DNA from: Cellulomonas xylanilytica
Lineage (GTDB): Bacteria; Actinomycetota; Actinomycetes; Actinomycetales; Cellulomonadaceae
Direction of reading: 5' to 3'
Assembly: GCF_007989805.1 (NCBI RefSeq)
Contig: NZ_BJUB01000017.1
Location: 1 to 53,478, forward strand
Length of the DNA stretch: 53,478 bases
Position 1 is the first letter of the stretch. Each line of letters begins with the position of its first letter. The translations under genes were made by a program, and so were the position numbers. Shown here piece by piece: positions 13,758-21,684 of this stretch. The notes below the pieces were generated by a model. The model was not told where the DNA came from, made no database searches, and worked only from the letters and a program-made list of their open reading frames with translations.

Positions 13758-15026
13758 TTAGTCCCGGCTGCCGCCCGCCGGACGACCACCGGCGCCGCCG
13801 TCGGGCCGGGAGCCTCGGCGCACCGCCCACAGCCCGGCGCCGACCAGCGCCACGAGCGCGCCACCGACGACGGACGCGACCGGCAGGGTCACGGCGAGGA
13901 CCGCGCACCCGACGAGCCCCAGCACCGCCACCCACACGGGCGGCCGCCCCTCGTCGGCCCGGAGGCGCAGCGCGCTGGCGTTGGTGAGCGCGTAGTAGGT
14001 GAGCACCCCGAACGACGAGAACCCGATGGCCCCCCGCACGTCGAGGGTCGCGACGAGCACGACCACCACCGCCGCGACGGCCAGCTCGGCGCGGTACGGC
14101 ACGCCGTGCCTCGGGTGGACGGCTGCCAGGGCGCCAGGCAGCTCCCGGTTCCGTGCCATGGCCATGGTCGTGCGCGAGACGCCGAGGACGAGGGCCAGCA
14201 ACGCGCCCAGGGACGCGACCGCCGCGCCGACCTGGACCACCGGACCCATAGCCGCCCACGAGCCCGCCTCGACCACCGCGCGCAGCGGGGCGGCCGTGGC
14301 GGCGAGGCCGTCGGGACCGACGGCAAGGAGCGCGCTGACGGCGACGACGAGGTACACGACGAGCACGATGCCGAGCGCGAGCGGGATCGCCCGGGGGATC
14401 GTGCGGCGGGGGTCGACGACCTCCTCGCCGAGCGTCGCGATCCGGGCGTACCCCGCGAACGCGAAGAACAGCAGCCCGGCCGACTGCAGGATGCCGCCCG
14501 CGTCGACCCCGGCCAGGTTCTGGGCCGACGCCGTCCCGCCGGCCAGCGCCGCGCCGACGACGACCGCCAGGGTGGCGAGGGTGAGGGCGACGATGACGCG
14601 GCTCACCTGCGCCGACCGCTGGACACCGCGGTAGCTGAGCGCGGTGATGGCGACGACCGCGAGGATGCCGACCAGCCGGGTGTGCCCGGGCGCGGCGTAA
14701 GAGGCGAAGGTGAGCACCATCGCCGCACAGCTCGCGGTCTTGCCGACCACGAACGACCAGCCCGCCTGGAACCCCCAGAACGGTCCGAGCCGGCGACCGG
14801 CGTACACGTAGGTGCCGCCCGACTCCGGGTACCGGGCGGCCAGCCGGGCCGACGACGTGGCGTTGCAGAATGCGACGACAGCCGCGATGCCGAGCCCGAT
14901 GAGCAGACCCGATCCCGCGGCCTGCGCGGCGGGCGCGAACGCGGCGAACACGCCGGCGCCGAGCATCGCACCGAGCCCGACCACGACCGCGTCGGTGACC
15001 CCCAGCCGGCGGACGAGGGCGGTCAC
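13758..15026 (-). CDS. APC-family amino-acid permease
   Basis: 422 residues with about 12 membrane helices. The APC signature GLGAMLGAGVFAAFAPAAQAAG lies near residues 16-37, ARYPESGGTYVYAGRRLG and FQAGWSFVVGK follow, and FFAFAGYARIATLGEEVVDP is the classic helix 6 region. The GTG at 15026 overlaps the arsC stop (GTGA), so it is translationally coupled to arsC. Family members carry amino acids or polyamines by proton symport or exchange. No ArsB or Acr3 arsenite pump is present here, so this gene occupies the position where one is expected. Confidence 0.88.
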   Translation of the reverse strand: MTALVRRLGVTDAVVVGLGAMLGAGVFAAFAPAAQAAGSGLLIGLGIAAVVAFCNATSSARLAARYPESGGTYVYAGRRLGPFWGFQAGWSFVVGKTASCAAMVLTFASYAAPGHTRLVGILAVVAITALSYRGVQRSAQVSRVIVALTLATLAVVVGAALAGGTASAQNLAGVDAGGILQSAGLLFFAFAGYARIATLGEEVVDPRRTIPRAIPLALGIVLVVYLVVAVSALLAVGPDGLAATAAPLRAVVEAGSWAAMGPVVQVGAAVASLGALLALVLGVSRTTMAMARNRELPGALAAVHPRHGVPYRAELAVAAVVVVLVATLDVRGAIGFSSFGVLTYYALTNASALRLRADEGRPPVWVAVLGLVGCAVLAVTLPVASVVGGALVALVGAGLWAVRRGSRPDGGAGGRPAGGSRD

Positions 15027-15436
15027 GCGCCGACGGGCTCCACCCCGAGCTCGCCGAGCAGGGTGAGGACCCGGCCGCGGATCTCGTCGCGGATCGGGCG
15101 GACCGAGTCGATGCCCTGCCCCGCCGGGTCCTCGAGCACCCAGTCCTCGTAGCGCTTGCCGGGGAAGTACGGGCACGCGTCGCCGCAGCCCATGGTGACC
15201 ACGACGTCCGACGCCTGCACCGCCTCGGTGGTCAGCACCTTCGGCTGCTCGGCACGGATGTCGACACCGACCTCGGCCATGGCGTCCACCGCGACGGGGT
15301 TCACCTGCTCGGCGGGCATCGACCCGGCCGAGCGGACCTCCACCGCGCCGCCGGACAGCGCGGTGAGGAACCCCGCGGCCATCTGGGAACGGCCGGCGTT
15401 GTGGACGCAGACGAACAGGACGCTGGGCTTGGTCAT
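15023..15436 (-). CDS. arsC: Arsenate reductase (LMW-phosphatase type)
   Basis: 137 residues. The P-loop VLFVCVHNAGRSQMAAGF begins at residue 6 with the nucleophilic Cys at 10; the second conserved region MGCGDACPYFPGKRYEDWVL near 83-102 has further Cys residues, as in thioredoxin- or mycothiol-linked ArsC. The protein should reduce arsenate to arsenite in the cytoplasm. It overlaps the upstream ArsR-ArsC fusion by ATGA and the downstream permease by GTGA. Confidence 0.9.
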   Translation of the reverse strand: MTKPSVLFVCVHNAGRSQMAAGFLTALSGGAVEVRSAGSMPAEQVNPVAVDAMAEVGVDIRAEQPKVLTTEAVQASDVVVTMGCGDACPYFPGKRYEDWVLEDPAGQGIDSVRPIRDEIRGRVLTLLGELGVEPVGA

Positions 15437-16365
15437 GACGCTCCGGATCTGGTGAGGGAGGTGAGCAGGGTGCGGACGCGGGTGTCGAGGTCGGCGCGGA
15501 TCGCCGCGACGCCGTCGGGGGAGGCGAGCGCGGGGTCGCCGACCGCCCAGTCCTCGTAGCGGGTGCCGGGGTAGACCGGGCAGACGTCGCCGCAGCCCAT
15601 CGTCACGACGACGTCGGCCGCGCGGACGGCGTCGTCGGTGAGCGGCTTGGGGAACCCGTCGGCCCCGAGCGCCTCGAGCTCCGGGCGGACGTGCGTGTGG
15701 ATCGCCGGGGCGGGCGCTGATCCTGCCGACCGGGCCAGGACCGTGTCGCCCGCGTACCTCTGGAGCAGGGCGGCCGCCAGCTGCGACCGGCCGGCGTTGG
15801 CGACGCAGACGAAGAGGACCCGGGGGACGGTCGTGCCGCCCTCGATGCGGACCAGGTCGTCGAGGCGCTGCCGTGCGAAGCGCTCGGTCAGGTTGACCAG
15901 CCCCACGCCGAGCCCGGAGGTCCGGGCGAGTGCCGTCGAGGAGTCGCGGACGACGTCGCGTACCCGGGCGGCGGCGATCGTCGGGTACCGCGGTGCGAGG
16001 TCGGAGGCGACCTGGTCGAGGTGGCGGTCGAGGTCCGGGACGGTCCCGGTGGGACGCGCGTCGACGGCGGCGAACGCCTGCAGGACCGCGCGGACCGCGT
16101 CCCGGTGCTCCGGCGCGAGCTGGTACCAGACCCAGGTGCCGCGCCGCTCCGACGTGACCATCCCGGCGTCGCGGAGCACCTTGAGGTGGTGCGACACGGT
16201 GGGCTGCGACACGGCCGTCAGCTCGCTGATGTCGAGGACGCACGCCTCGCCGGTCGGGCTGGCGGCGATGAGGGAGAGGGCGCGCAGGCGCAGCGGGTCG
16301 GCGAGCGCGCGCAGGGCGTGGGCGACGTCCTCGGCGGCGGGCGCGCCCATGGCAGTCGTCGTCAC
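15433..16365 (-). CDS. ArsR-ArsC fusion: repressor fused to arsenate-reductase domain
   Basis: 310 residues in three parts. Residues 1-95: ArsR winged helix (LRALADPLRLRALSLIAASP, the metal-site-like CVLDISELTAVSQPTVSHHL, and the wing RRGTWVWYQL). Residues about 105-172: a helical linker (DRHLDQVASDLAPRYPTIAA). Residues 177-310: a LMW-phosphatase ArsC domain with PRVLFVCVANAGRSQLAAAL and MGCGDVCPVYPGTRYEDWAV. The GTG start coincides with a predicted leaderless transcript start. The fusion could couple sensing with reduction. It leads arsC, the APC permease and the 59-residue protein. Confidence 0.88.
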   Translation of the reverse strand: MTTTAMGAPAAEDVAHALRALADPLRLRALSLIAASPTGEACVLDISELTAVSQPTVSHHLKVLRDAGMVTSERRGTWVWYQLAPEHRDAVRAVLQAFAAVDARPTGTVPDLDRHLDQVASDLAPRYPTIAAARVRDVVRDSSTALARTSGLGVGLVNLTERFARQRLDDLVRIEGGTTVPRVLFVCVANAGRSQLAAALLQRYAGDTVLARSAGSAPAPAIHTHVRPELEALGADGFPKPLTDDAVRAADVVVTMGCGDVCPVYPGTRYEDWAVGDPALASPDGVAAIRADLDTRVRTLLTSLTRSGAS

Positions 16366-16368
16366 GCG

Positions 16369-16400
16369 CTTATATTGAAGTTCTTCTATGCAGCCGTCAA
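16369..16400 (-). promoter_or_regulatory. Promoter/operator of the arsR-arsC operon
   Basis: Minus strand: TTGACG (16400-16395), which overlaps the stop of the MFS gene, and a TATA-rich -10 (AATATA or TATAAG, 16376-16369). The spacer contains the imperfect palindrome TAGAAGAACTTCAA (16388-16375), with a perfect GAAG-AA-CTTC core. The GTG at 16365 follows within a few bases, so the transcript is essentially leaderless. The operator-in-spacer plan repeats that of the ArsR at 2219. Confidence 0.6.
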
Positions 16401-17641
16401 GCCGCTGCGGGGGCGTCCTGCTCGTCGGCGTGCGCGACGTGCCGCAGCTGGTGCCAGATGAGGACCACGAAGACCGCCGACCCGACGAACGCGAACCAGA
16501 ACGGCGCCGTCACGCCGTAGCGCTGCGCGAGCAGGCCGCCGATCCCGGCGCCGATCACCAGCCCGCCGAACACCCCCACCAGGTTCACGCTCCCCACCCG
16601 CCCCTGCAGCTGCGTCGGCACCGCCCGCTGCCGGATCGTCACGGACGTCGTCCCCCACACGAACGCGTGCGCGCCGAAGACGAAGAACACGACCAGCGCG
16701 AACCACGCGGTCGTCGTGAGGGCGAGGGCGAGATGCGTGAGGGTCTCGATGACCAGGCCGATCCGCATGAGGTTCGCCAGGCTGACCCGCCGCGTGATCC
16801 AGCCGTAGGACACGGTGCCGACGAGCCCGCCCAACGCGCCGACCGTCGTGATGAGCCCGAACCCGATGGCGCCCAGACCCAGCTGCTCGCGCGCGTAGAG
16901 CACCAGCACCGACCACGCGGCACCGAACGTGACGTTGAAGATGAGGACGGTCAGCACCAGCGTCCGCACCGCCGCGTGGTGCCGGACCCAGCGGACGCCC
17001 TCGGCGATGTCGTGCCGGATGTGCGTCGTGTGCGCCTGCGCGCGGTGCGGCGGCAGGGCCACCCGGGACACCAGCACCGCGCCCGCCGCGACCAGCACCG
17101 CCTCGGTCGCGAACGGCCACGCGTGCCCGACCGCGAACAGGAACGCGCCCAGCGGCGGACCGACGAGCTGGTTGACGGTGACGAACCCGGCCATGATCCG
17201 GCTGTTGGCCAGCGCCAGGTCGTCGCGCTGCACGAGCATCGGCACCAGCGTGCTCGACGCGTTGTCGGCGAACGTCTCGGCGGTGCCCAGCAGGAACATG
17301 GCGACGAGCACGAGCCAGATGGTCGCCACGTCGACCGCGACCGCGGTGGCGAGCAGCAGCAGGACCAGGGTCCGCAGCGAGTCGACGAGGATCACCAGCC
17401 GCCGCCGGTCCAGCCGGTCCGTCACCGCCCCGGCCCACAGCCCGAAGAGGAGCGGCGGCAGCCACTGCAGCAGCGCGGCCAGGGCCACGAGGAACGCGTC
17501 GTCGGTCCGGGAGGCCACCAGCAGCGGTCCCGCCGCGAGGACGATCCCGTCGCCCAGGTTGGTGCTCCACGACGAGGCCAGCAGCCACCGGAACCCGGTG
17601 CCCAGCCTGCGCGGCACGACCGTGTCGACGAACCCGCTCAC
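16397..17641 (-). CDS. MFS transporter (drug/siderophore-exporter-like)
   Basis: 414 residues, about 12 membrane helices, GTG start. The opening WLLASSWSTNLGDGIVLAAGPLL and the loop GLWAGAVTDRLDRRRLVILVD carry the MFS motif A between helices 2 and 3; QLQGRVGSVNLVGVFGGLVIG is typical for EntS-like exporters. It is transcribed toward the arsR-arsC genes with only 31 bases between, so read-through may put it in the same unit, although a promoter for arsR overlaps its stop. It might export an arsenic species or an unrelated drug; neither is proven. Confidence 0.88.
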   Translation of the reverse strand: MSGFVDTVVPRRLGTGFRWLLASSWSTNLGDGIVLAAGPLLVASRTDDAFLVALAALLQWLPPLLFGLWAGAVTDRLDRRRLVILVDSLRTLVLLLLATAVAVDVATIWLVLVAMFLLGTAETFADNASSTLVPMLVQRDDLALANSRIMAGFVTVNQLVGPPLGAFLFAVGHAWPFATEAVLVAAGAVLVSRVALPPHRAQAHTTHIRHDIAEGVRWVRHHAAVRTLVLTVLIFNVTFGAAWSVLVLYAREQLGLGAIGFGLITTVGALGGLVGTVSYGWITRRVSLANLMRIGLVIETLTHLALALTTTAWFALVVFFVFGAHAFVWGTTSVTIRQRAVPTQLQGRVGSVNLVGVFGGLVIGAGIGGLLAQRYGVTAPFWFAFVGSAVFVVLIWHQLRHVAHADEQDAPAAA

Positions 17642-17675
17642 GAGTGCCAGACGCTACGCCGTCGGCTCGTGCGGA

Positions 17676-18080
17676 TCACACACGTTTCTCTGCCACCTCG
17701 CGGTACCAGTCGACGAACTCCCCACCCGGGTTCCCGGTGCGTCGACGGAACGCCGACCGGGGCAGGCGGGTCGGACGCAGGTCGAGCCAGCTGGCCTTGC
17801 GCTGATCGAAGACGCCCTGCGGCACGTGGACGTGGTCGCGCCGGTTGCTCTTGTCCTGGGACGTGAACCGCGCGACCTCGTACGATCGCCCGCCCGCCGC
17901 GAGCACCAGCACGGGCCGGTCCTTGCTGCCGGTCCCGTCCTGGAACGGCACCTCGGCGTACCAGATCTCCCCCGCCCTCGGGCGTGGTCCGCGGGGCCGG
18001 AGCAGCCACGCGAGCCCGACGAGCACGACGACGAGGATGCCGACCGCGAGCCACGGGTGGTCGACGGCGTACGAGGTCAT
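17676..18080 (-). CDS. Membrane-anchored PemK/MazF-like protein
   Basis: 134 residues. Residues 9-28 form one membrane helix (WLAVGILVVVLVGLAWLL), followed by a basic segment and a PemK/MazF-like barrel: RAGEIWYAEVPFQDG, SKDRPVLVLAAGG, then DHVHVPQGVFDQRKASWLDL. MazF toxins are soluble RNases; an N-terminal anchor is unusual. No antitoxin gene is adjacent: the neighbours are an MFS gene and an SDR gene. It may be a house-keeping relative of MazF without toxicity. Confidence 0.75.
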   Translation of the reverse strand: MTSYAVDHPWLAVGILVVVLVGLAWLLRPRGPRPRAGEIWYAEVPFQDGTGSKDRPVLVLAAGGRSYEVARFTSQDKSNRRDHVHVPQGVFDQRKASWLDLRPTRLPRSAFRRRTGNPGGEFVDWYREVAEKRV

Positions 18081-18097
18081 CCGCGGAGCGTAGGCGC

Positions 18098-18874
18098 TCA
18101 GAGCGAGGAGAAGCCGCCGTCCGACGCGATCGTCTGGCCCGTCACCCAGTCGGCCTCGTCGCTGAGCAGCCACGCGATCAGCCGGGCCGTGTCGGCCGGC
18201 GTGCTCCACCGGCCTCCGGGGCTCTGGGCGCTCAGGGCGGCTCGCGTGGCGTCGTCGGCGTAGCCGGTGTCGTTCGGGCCGGGGTTGACGCAGTTGACCG
18301 TGATCCCGCGGGGCATGAGGTGCACGGCCAGGCTGGCCGTCAGCTCGTGCAGGGCGGCCTTCGACGCGATGTACGGCAGCTCGTCCGGCATCGCCCCGCG
18401 GTACTGGCCCGACGTGAAGACGACGACGCGCCCGCCCGGCTCGCCGTCGTGCCGGGCCGCGAACGCCTGCACGAGCAGCAGGGTGGCGCGCGTGTTCACC
18501 GCGTAGGACAGGTCGATCTCCGCAGCGGTGAGCTGCTCCAGGTTCTGCCCCGAGCTGCGCGCGTGGTTGGCGACCACCGCGTCCAGCCGGCCGAACGCGG
18601 CGTGCGCGGCGTCGACGAGCGCGTGCGGCGCCGCCGGGTCGGCCAGGTCCATCGACACGTGCTCGACCGTCCCGCCCGCCGCGCGCAGCTCCTCGACCAG
18701 CGCGTCGACCCCGCCCTCGTCCGCTCCCCACGGCTGCTCGGCGTCGTGCGGCGTCCACGAGTGGAGCAGCAGGGTGGCGCCGTCGGCGACCAGGCGGCGG
18801 GCCACCCCGGCGCCGATCGCGATCCGGCGGCTGGCGCCGGTGACGAGGACGACGCGTCCGTCGAGAGCGGGCAT
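18098..18874 (-). CDS. SDR-family oxidoreductase
   Basis: 258 residues with AGGAGG seven bases before the ATG. Cofactor motif TGASRRIAIGAGVA near 13-26 has an inserted residue compared with TGxxxGIG, resembling the enoyl-reductase-like SDR subgroup (SRRIAIG). VVANHARS replaces the usual NNAG. The active site shows FTSGQY and YIASKAAL (Tyr/Lys). The end WVTGQTIASDGGFSSL is typical. It stands upstream of the MazF-like gene on the same strand with a 17-base gap. Substrate unknown. Confidence 0.87.
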   Translation of the reverse strand: MPALDGRVVLVTGASRRIAIGAGVARRLVADGATLLLHSWTPHDAEQPWGADEGGVDALVEELRAAGGTVEHVSMDLADPAAPHALVDAAHAAFGRLDAVVANHARSSGQNLEQLTAAEIDLSYAVNTRATLLLVQAFAARHDGEPGGRVVVFTSGQYRGAMPDELPYIASKAALHELTASLAVHLMPRGITVNCVNPGPNDTGYADDATRAALSAQSPGGRWSTPADTARLIAWLLSDEADWVTGQTIASDGGFSSL

Positions 18875-19001
18875 GGTGGAACCTCCTGGGATCGGGCGGC
18901 GTCACCTTGCCAGCCGGCGGACGCGCAGGCCACCGTTATTCGTCGGAACCCGTCGAGCAACCGCGGCGTTGGACCAGGAACCGACACGAGAGGTGAGACG
19001 C

Positions 19002-19586
19002 ATGGGATTCCTCGACCGCTTCCTGGGTCGCGACGAGCAGCCGGCCGACCGGCCGGCCGGGCCGTACGGCAGCCGCCCGCCGACGTCCGACGAGGCCGCC
19101 ATCGACCGCTACCGCTACCTGCTGCGCACCGCGCCGCCCGACGCGATCGAGCAGGCGCACGCCGAGGCGTTCGCACAGCTGACGCCCGAGCAGCGTCGGC
19201 AGGTCCTCGACGGGCTCGCGCAGGACGTCCCCGAGGCCGAGCGGGCGCAGTCGGACGACCCGCGCGCCCTGGCGCGGATGGCCACGCGGGCGGAGATGCG
19301 CGCTCCCGGGACGCTGGAGAACCGCTTCGGCGGCGGTGCCGGTGGGATCGGCATGGGCGGGATCATCGCCGGCAGCCTGCTGGCCAGCGTCGCCGGAGCC
19401 TTCGTCGGCACGGCGATCGCGGACAGCTTCTTCGACCTGTCCGACGGCGGCAGCCCGGACCCCGCCGCTGACGGCGGCGGCGACGTCGCGGCCGACGGGG
19501 GAGGGGACGCCGGGTTCGACGGCGGGTTCGACGGCGGTGGCTTCGACGGAGGGTTCGGCGGCGACTTCGGCGGCGGCGACTTCTGA
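19002..19586 (+). CDS. Gly/Asp-rich C-terminal protein of unknown function
   Basis: 194 residues. The ATG at 19002 follows GAGAGGTGAG. The N-terminal part is charged (FLDRFLGRDEQPADRP, IDRYRYLLRTAPPDAIEQAH, FAQLTPEQRRQVLDGLA); residues 105-137 form a glycine-rich hydrophobic stretch that could span a membrane (GIGMGGIIAGSLLASVAGAF); the C-terminus is nearly all Gly, Asp and Phe (FDGGFDGGGFDGGFGG). Similar anionic tails occur in small actinobacterial proteins of unknown role. It is divergent from the SDR gene. Confidence 0.8.
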   Translation: MGFLDRFLGRDEQPADRPAGPYGSRPPTSDEAAIDRYRYLLRTAPPDAIEQAHAEAFAQLTPEQRRQVLDGLAQDVPEAERAQSDDPRALARMATRAEMRAPGTLENRFGGGAGGIGMGGIIAGSLLASVAGAFVGTAIADSFFDLSDGGSPDPAADGGGDVAADGGGDAGFDGGFDGGGFDGGFGGDFGGGDF

Positions 19587-19620
19587 GCTCGCGGCCGGGG
19601 GCGGTCACCGACCCGCACGG

Positions 19621-20175
19621 TCACCTGGCGGGCCGGACCGCCGCTCCCACGATCGGCACCAGCTCGATCGGTGGCCGCGGGTCGGTGGACAGCCGGGCGT
19701 GCGTCTCGACGTCGTACCGGTCGCTGCCGTAGCGCAGCTTGGATCGCTCGATCCCCTCGGCGGCGAACCCGGCCGCGGTGGCCACCCGGCACGACGCCGG
19801 GTTGTTCACGCGGTGCCCGAGCTCGAGCCGGAACAGGCCGAGGGTGTCGAAGGCGTGCGCGGCGATCGTGGCCAGCGAGCGGGAGGCCAGCCCGTGACCC
19901 CGCCGGCTCGCGGTCACCCAGTACGACGCCCACGCGGAGTCGTTGCGGCGCTCGATGTGGCTGAGCGCCACGTGACCGACCGCGACGCCGTCGACGCGGA
20001 TGGCGAACGCGACGGTCCCGTCGTCGTCGTTGAGGTACTGCGCGATGTAGGTGCGGGCCGCCGACGGTGACTCGACCTTCTGCCCGAGCTGCACGGCGAG
20101 CTCGGGGCTCTCCCCGACGGCCACGGTGAGCGAGTCGGCGTCGGAGACTGACCAGGGGCTGAGCGAGACGTTCAC
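19621..20175 (-). CDS. GNAT acetyltransferase (RimJ/RimL type)
   Basis: 184 residues. The GNAT core shows FAIRVDGVAVGHVALSHIE, ASYWVTASRRGHGLASRSLA (acetyl-CoA loop R-G-H-G-x-A near 90-96), then LELGHRVNNPASCRVATAAGF, the hallmark of the ribosomal-protein/antibiotic branch. It transfers an acetyl group from acetyl-CoA to an amine. The ATG overlaps the stop of the DinB gene (20172-20750), so both come from one transcript. Confidence 0.88.
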   Translation of the reverse strand: MNVSLSPWSVSDADSLTVAVGESPELAVQLGQKVESPSAARTYIAQYLNDDDGTVAFAIRVDGVAVGHVALSHIERRNDSAWASYWVTASRRGHGLASRSLATIAAHAFDTLGLFRLELGHRVNNPASCRVATAAGFAAEGIERSKLRYGSDRYDVETHARLSTDPRPPIELVPIVGAAVRPAR

Positions 20176-20750
20176 TGGGCCGGGGGGCCGAACCGGCCCG
20201 ACACCGCACGCCAGCCCTCGGGCGGGTCCTCACCGCGCCCGTCGACCGCCTCGCGCAGCAGGTCGGCGTGCCCCGTGTGCCGTCCGTACTCCTCGACGAG
20301 GTCGAACACGAGCCGCCGCAGCGTCGCGTGCGTGCCATCGGGGTGGGCCAGGTCGATCCGCTGGTCGAGGCCGCCGCGGGTCAGCGCCGCGCCGAGCCGG
20401 TCGCGGGACCGGCGGACCGCGTCGTCCCAGTACGCGTAGAGCTGCTCCGGGGTGTCGTCGGCCGCGCTGCCGAACAGCCAGTCGTTGCCGCCCCGCCACT
20501 CGGTGGACTCCCAGGGCTCCCCGATCCGGCCACCGGTCAGCTTGATCGTGAACTGGATGTCCTCGACGGCCGCGACGTGCTTGAGCAGCCCCCCGAGGGT
20601 CAGGTCCGACGACGGGATCCGGGCACCGAGCCCGGCGGCGTCGAGGTCGTCGACCTTCCAGCGGAAGGTCGTGCGCAGTCGCTCGAGGGCGCCGACCAGC
20701 TGCTCCAGCTCGGTGCCTGCGATGGGAGGCTCCCACCAGTAGTCGTCCAT
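20172..20750 (-). CDS. DinB/DUF664-family protein
   Basis: 192 residues. The four-helix DinB fold is indicated by LEQLVGALERLRTTFRWKVD, the metal-ligand His in TLGGLLKHVAAVED (near 58) and the His pair in LVFDLVEEYGRHTGHADLLREAV (near 150-160). DUF664 members are metal-dependent, often bacillithiol- or mycothiol-linked, transferases; in an actinobacterium mycothiol is the likely co-substrate. Translationally coupled to the GNAT gene behind it. Confidence 0.87.
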   Translation of the reverse strand: MDDYWWEPPIAGTELEQLVGALERLRTTFRWKVDDLDAAGLGARIPSSDLTLGGLLKHVAAVEDIQFTIKLTGGRIGEPWESTEWRGGNDWLFGSAADDTPEQLYAYWDDAVRRSRDRLGAALTRGGLDQRIDLAHPDGTHATLRRLVFDLVEEYGRHTGHADLLREAVDGRGEDPPEGWRAVSGRFGPPAQ

Positions 20751-20760
20751 CCGAGCAACC

Positions 20761-21168
20761 CTAGGACCGCGGCGCGAGGAGCGCGTCGAAGGGTGCCGTC
20801 GGCACGACGCCCTGCACGGCTCGCGCCAGCTCGTCGTCGAGCGTCACCAGGTAGTCGGCCTGCAGCCGCGTCAGCGCGACGTACTCGGCGGCGTAGGTGG
20901 ACTCCCAGCCCAGCTCGTCGGCGACGGTCCACGCGACCTTGCGCAGCACGCCGTCGCCGAGCAGCCGGATCTTGAGCCGGTTCAGCCGCGCGAGGCGGTC
21001 CCGCGCGACCGCGGCGGTGAGCTCGCCACGGTGCACGGCCTCGTGCATCGCGGACAGCGCCTGGGACCGCAGGAGCGTCGGGGCCAGGAGCTCGTGGGCG
21101 TCGGGCAGCGGGGCGTCGGTCGCGGCCAGCCGGAGGGCGGCGCCCGCGTCGACGACGAACTTGGTCAT
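20761..21168 (-). CDS. PIN-domain (VapC-like) protein without antitoxin
   Basis: 135 residues. FVVDAGAALRLAA supplies the first catalytic Asp, a Glu lies in ALSAMHEAV, and later acidic residues in TRLQADYLVTLDDELARAV complete a PIN nuclease site. VapC toxins usually follow a small antitoxin gene, but the bases 21169-21226 upstream hold none and the next gene is divergent. It may be a stand-alone PIN nuclease, or an orphan toxin that is tolerated or weak. Confidence 0.78.
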   Translation of the reverse strand: MTKFVVDAGAALRLAATDAPLPDAHELLAPTLLRSQALSAMHEAVHRGELTAAVARDRLARLNRLKIRLLGDGVLRKVAWTVADELGWESTYAAEYVALTRLQADYLVTLDDELARAVQGVVPTAPFDALLAPRS

Positions 21169-21226
21169 CGGGGCATCGTCGCACGCACGTCCGACACGGG
21201 TCGCGGATCCGTGCTCTCATCGAGGC

Positions 21227-21655
21227 ATGCCGAGCACCGTCGTGATGAGGACCCTGAGCTGGCTGCACCGCACGGGCGTGCGGCTCAGCGGCGGCCGGCT
21301 CGGCGGGACGCTGGTCGGGCTCCCGTCGCTGGAGCTGGTCACGGTCGGGCGGCGGTCCGGCCGGCCGCGGTCGTCGATGCTGACGGCCCCGGTCACGCTC
21401 GGGCAGACCCTCGTGGTCGTGGCCTCCGCGGGCGGCAACGACGGGCACCCGTCCTGGTTCCTCAACCTGCGTGAGCACCCGCAGGTCAGGGTGTCGCTCG
21501 AGGGCCGCCCGGCCGTGCCGATGGTGGCGCGGGTGGCGACGCCGGAGGAGCGGCAGGCGCTCTGGCCGCGGATCGTCGACGCCCTGCCCAACTACGCGCG
21601 GTACCAGGAGCGGACGTCGCGCGTGATCCCCGTCGTGCTCCTGGAGCCGGTCTGA
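21227..21655 (+). CDS. Deazaflavin-dependent nitroreductase-family protein (DUF385)
   Basis: 142 residues. Split-barrel features: SLELVTVGRRSGRPRSSMLT near 38-57, VVVASAGGNDGHPSWFLNLREHPQVRV near 74-100, and a C-terminal ALPNYARYQERTSRVIPVV. These match the Ddn/FDOR-B proteins, which use F420 to reduce substrates. The presence of F420-oxidoreductase-like and LLM-type genes elsewhere in the window supports an F420-using cell. Substrate not known. Confidence 0.87.
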   Translation: MPSTVVMRTLSWLHRTGVRLSGGRLGGTLVGLPSLELVTVGRRSGRPRSSMLTAPVTLGQTLVVVASAGGNDGHPSWFLNLREHPQVRVSLEGRPAVPMVARVATPEERQALWPRIVDALPNYARYQERTSRVIPVVLLEPV

Positions 21656-21684
21656 GCGTCGGCGCCCGCGGCTAGGGTCGCGCC

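Noticed and set aside
20761..21168. Complete VapBC toxin-antitoxin module
   Set aside because: Only the PIN protein is present; no small antitoxin frame with a DNA-binding motif lies on either side.
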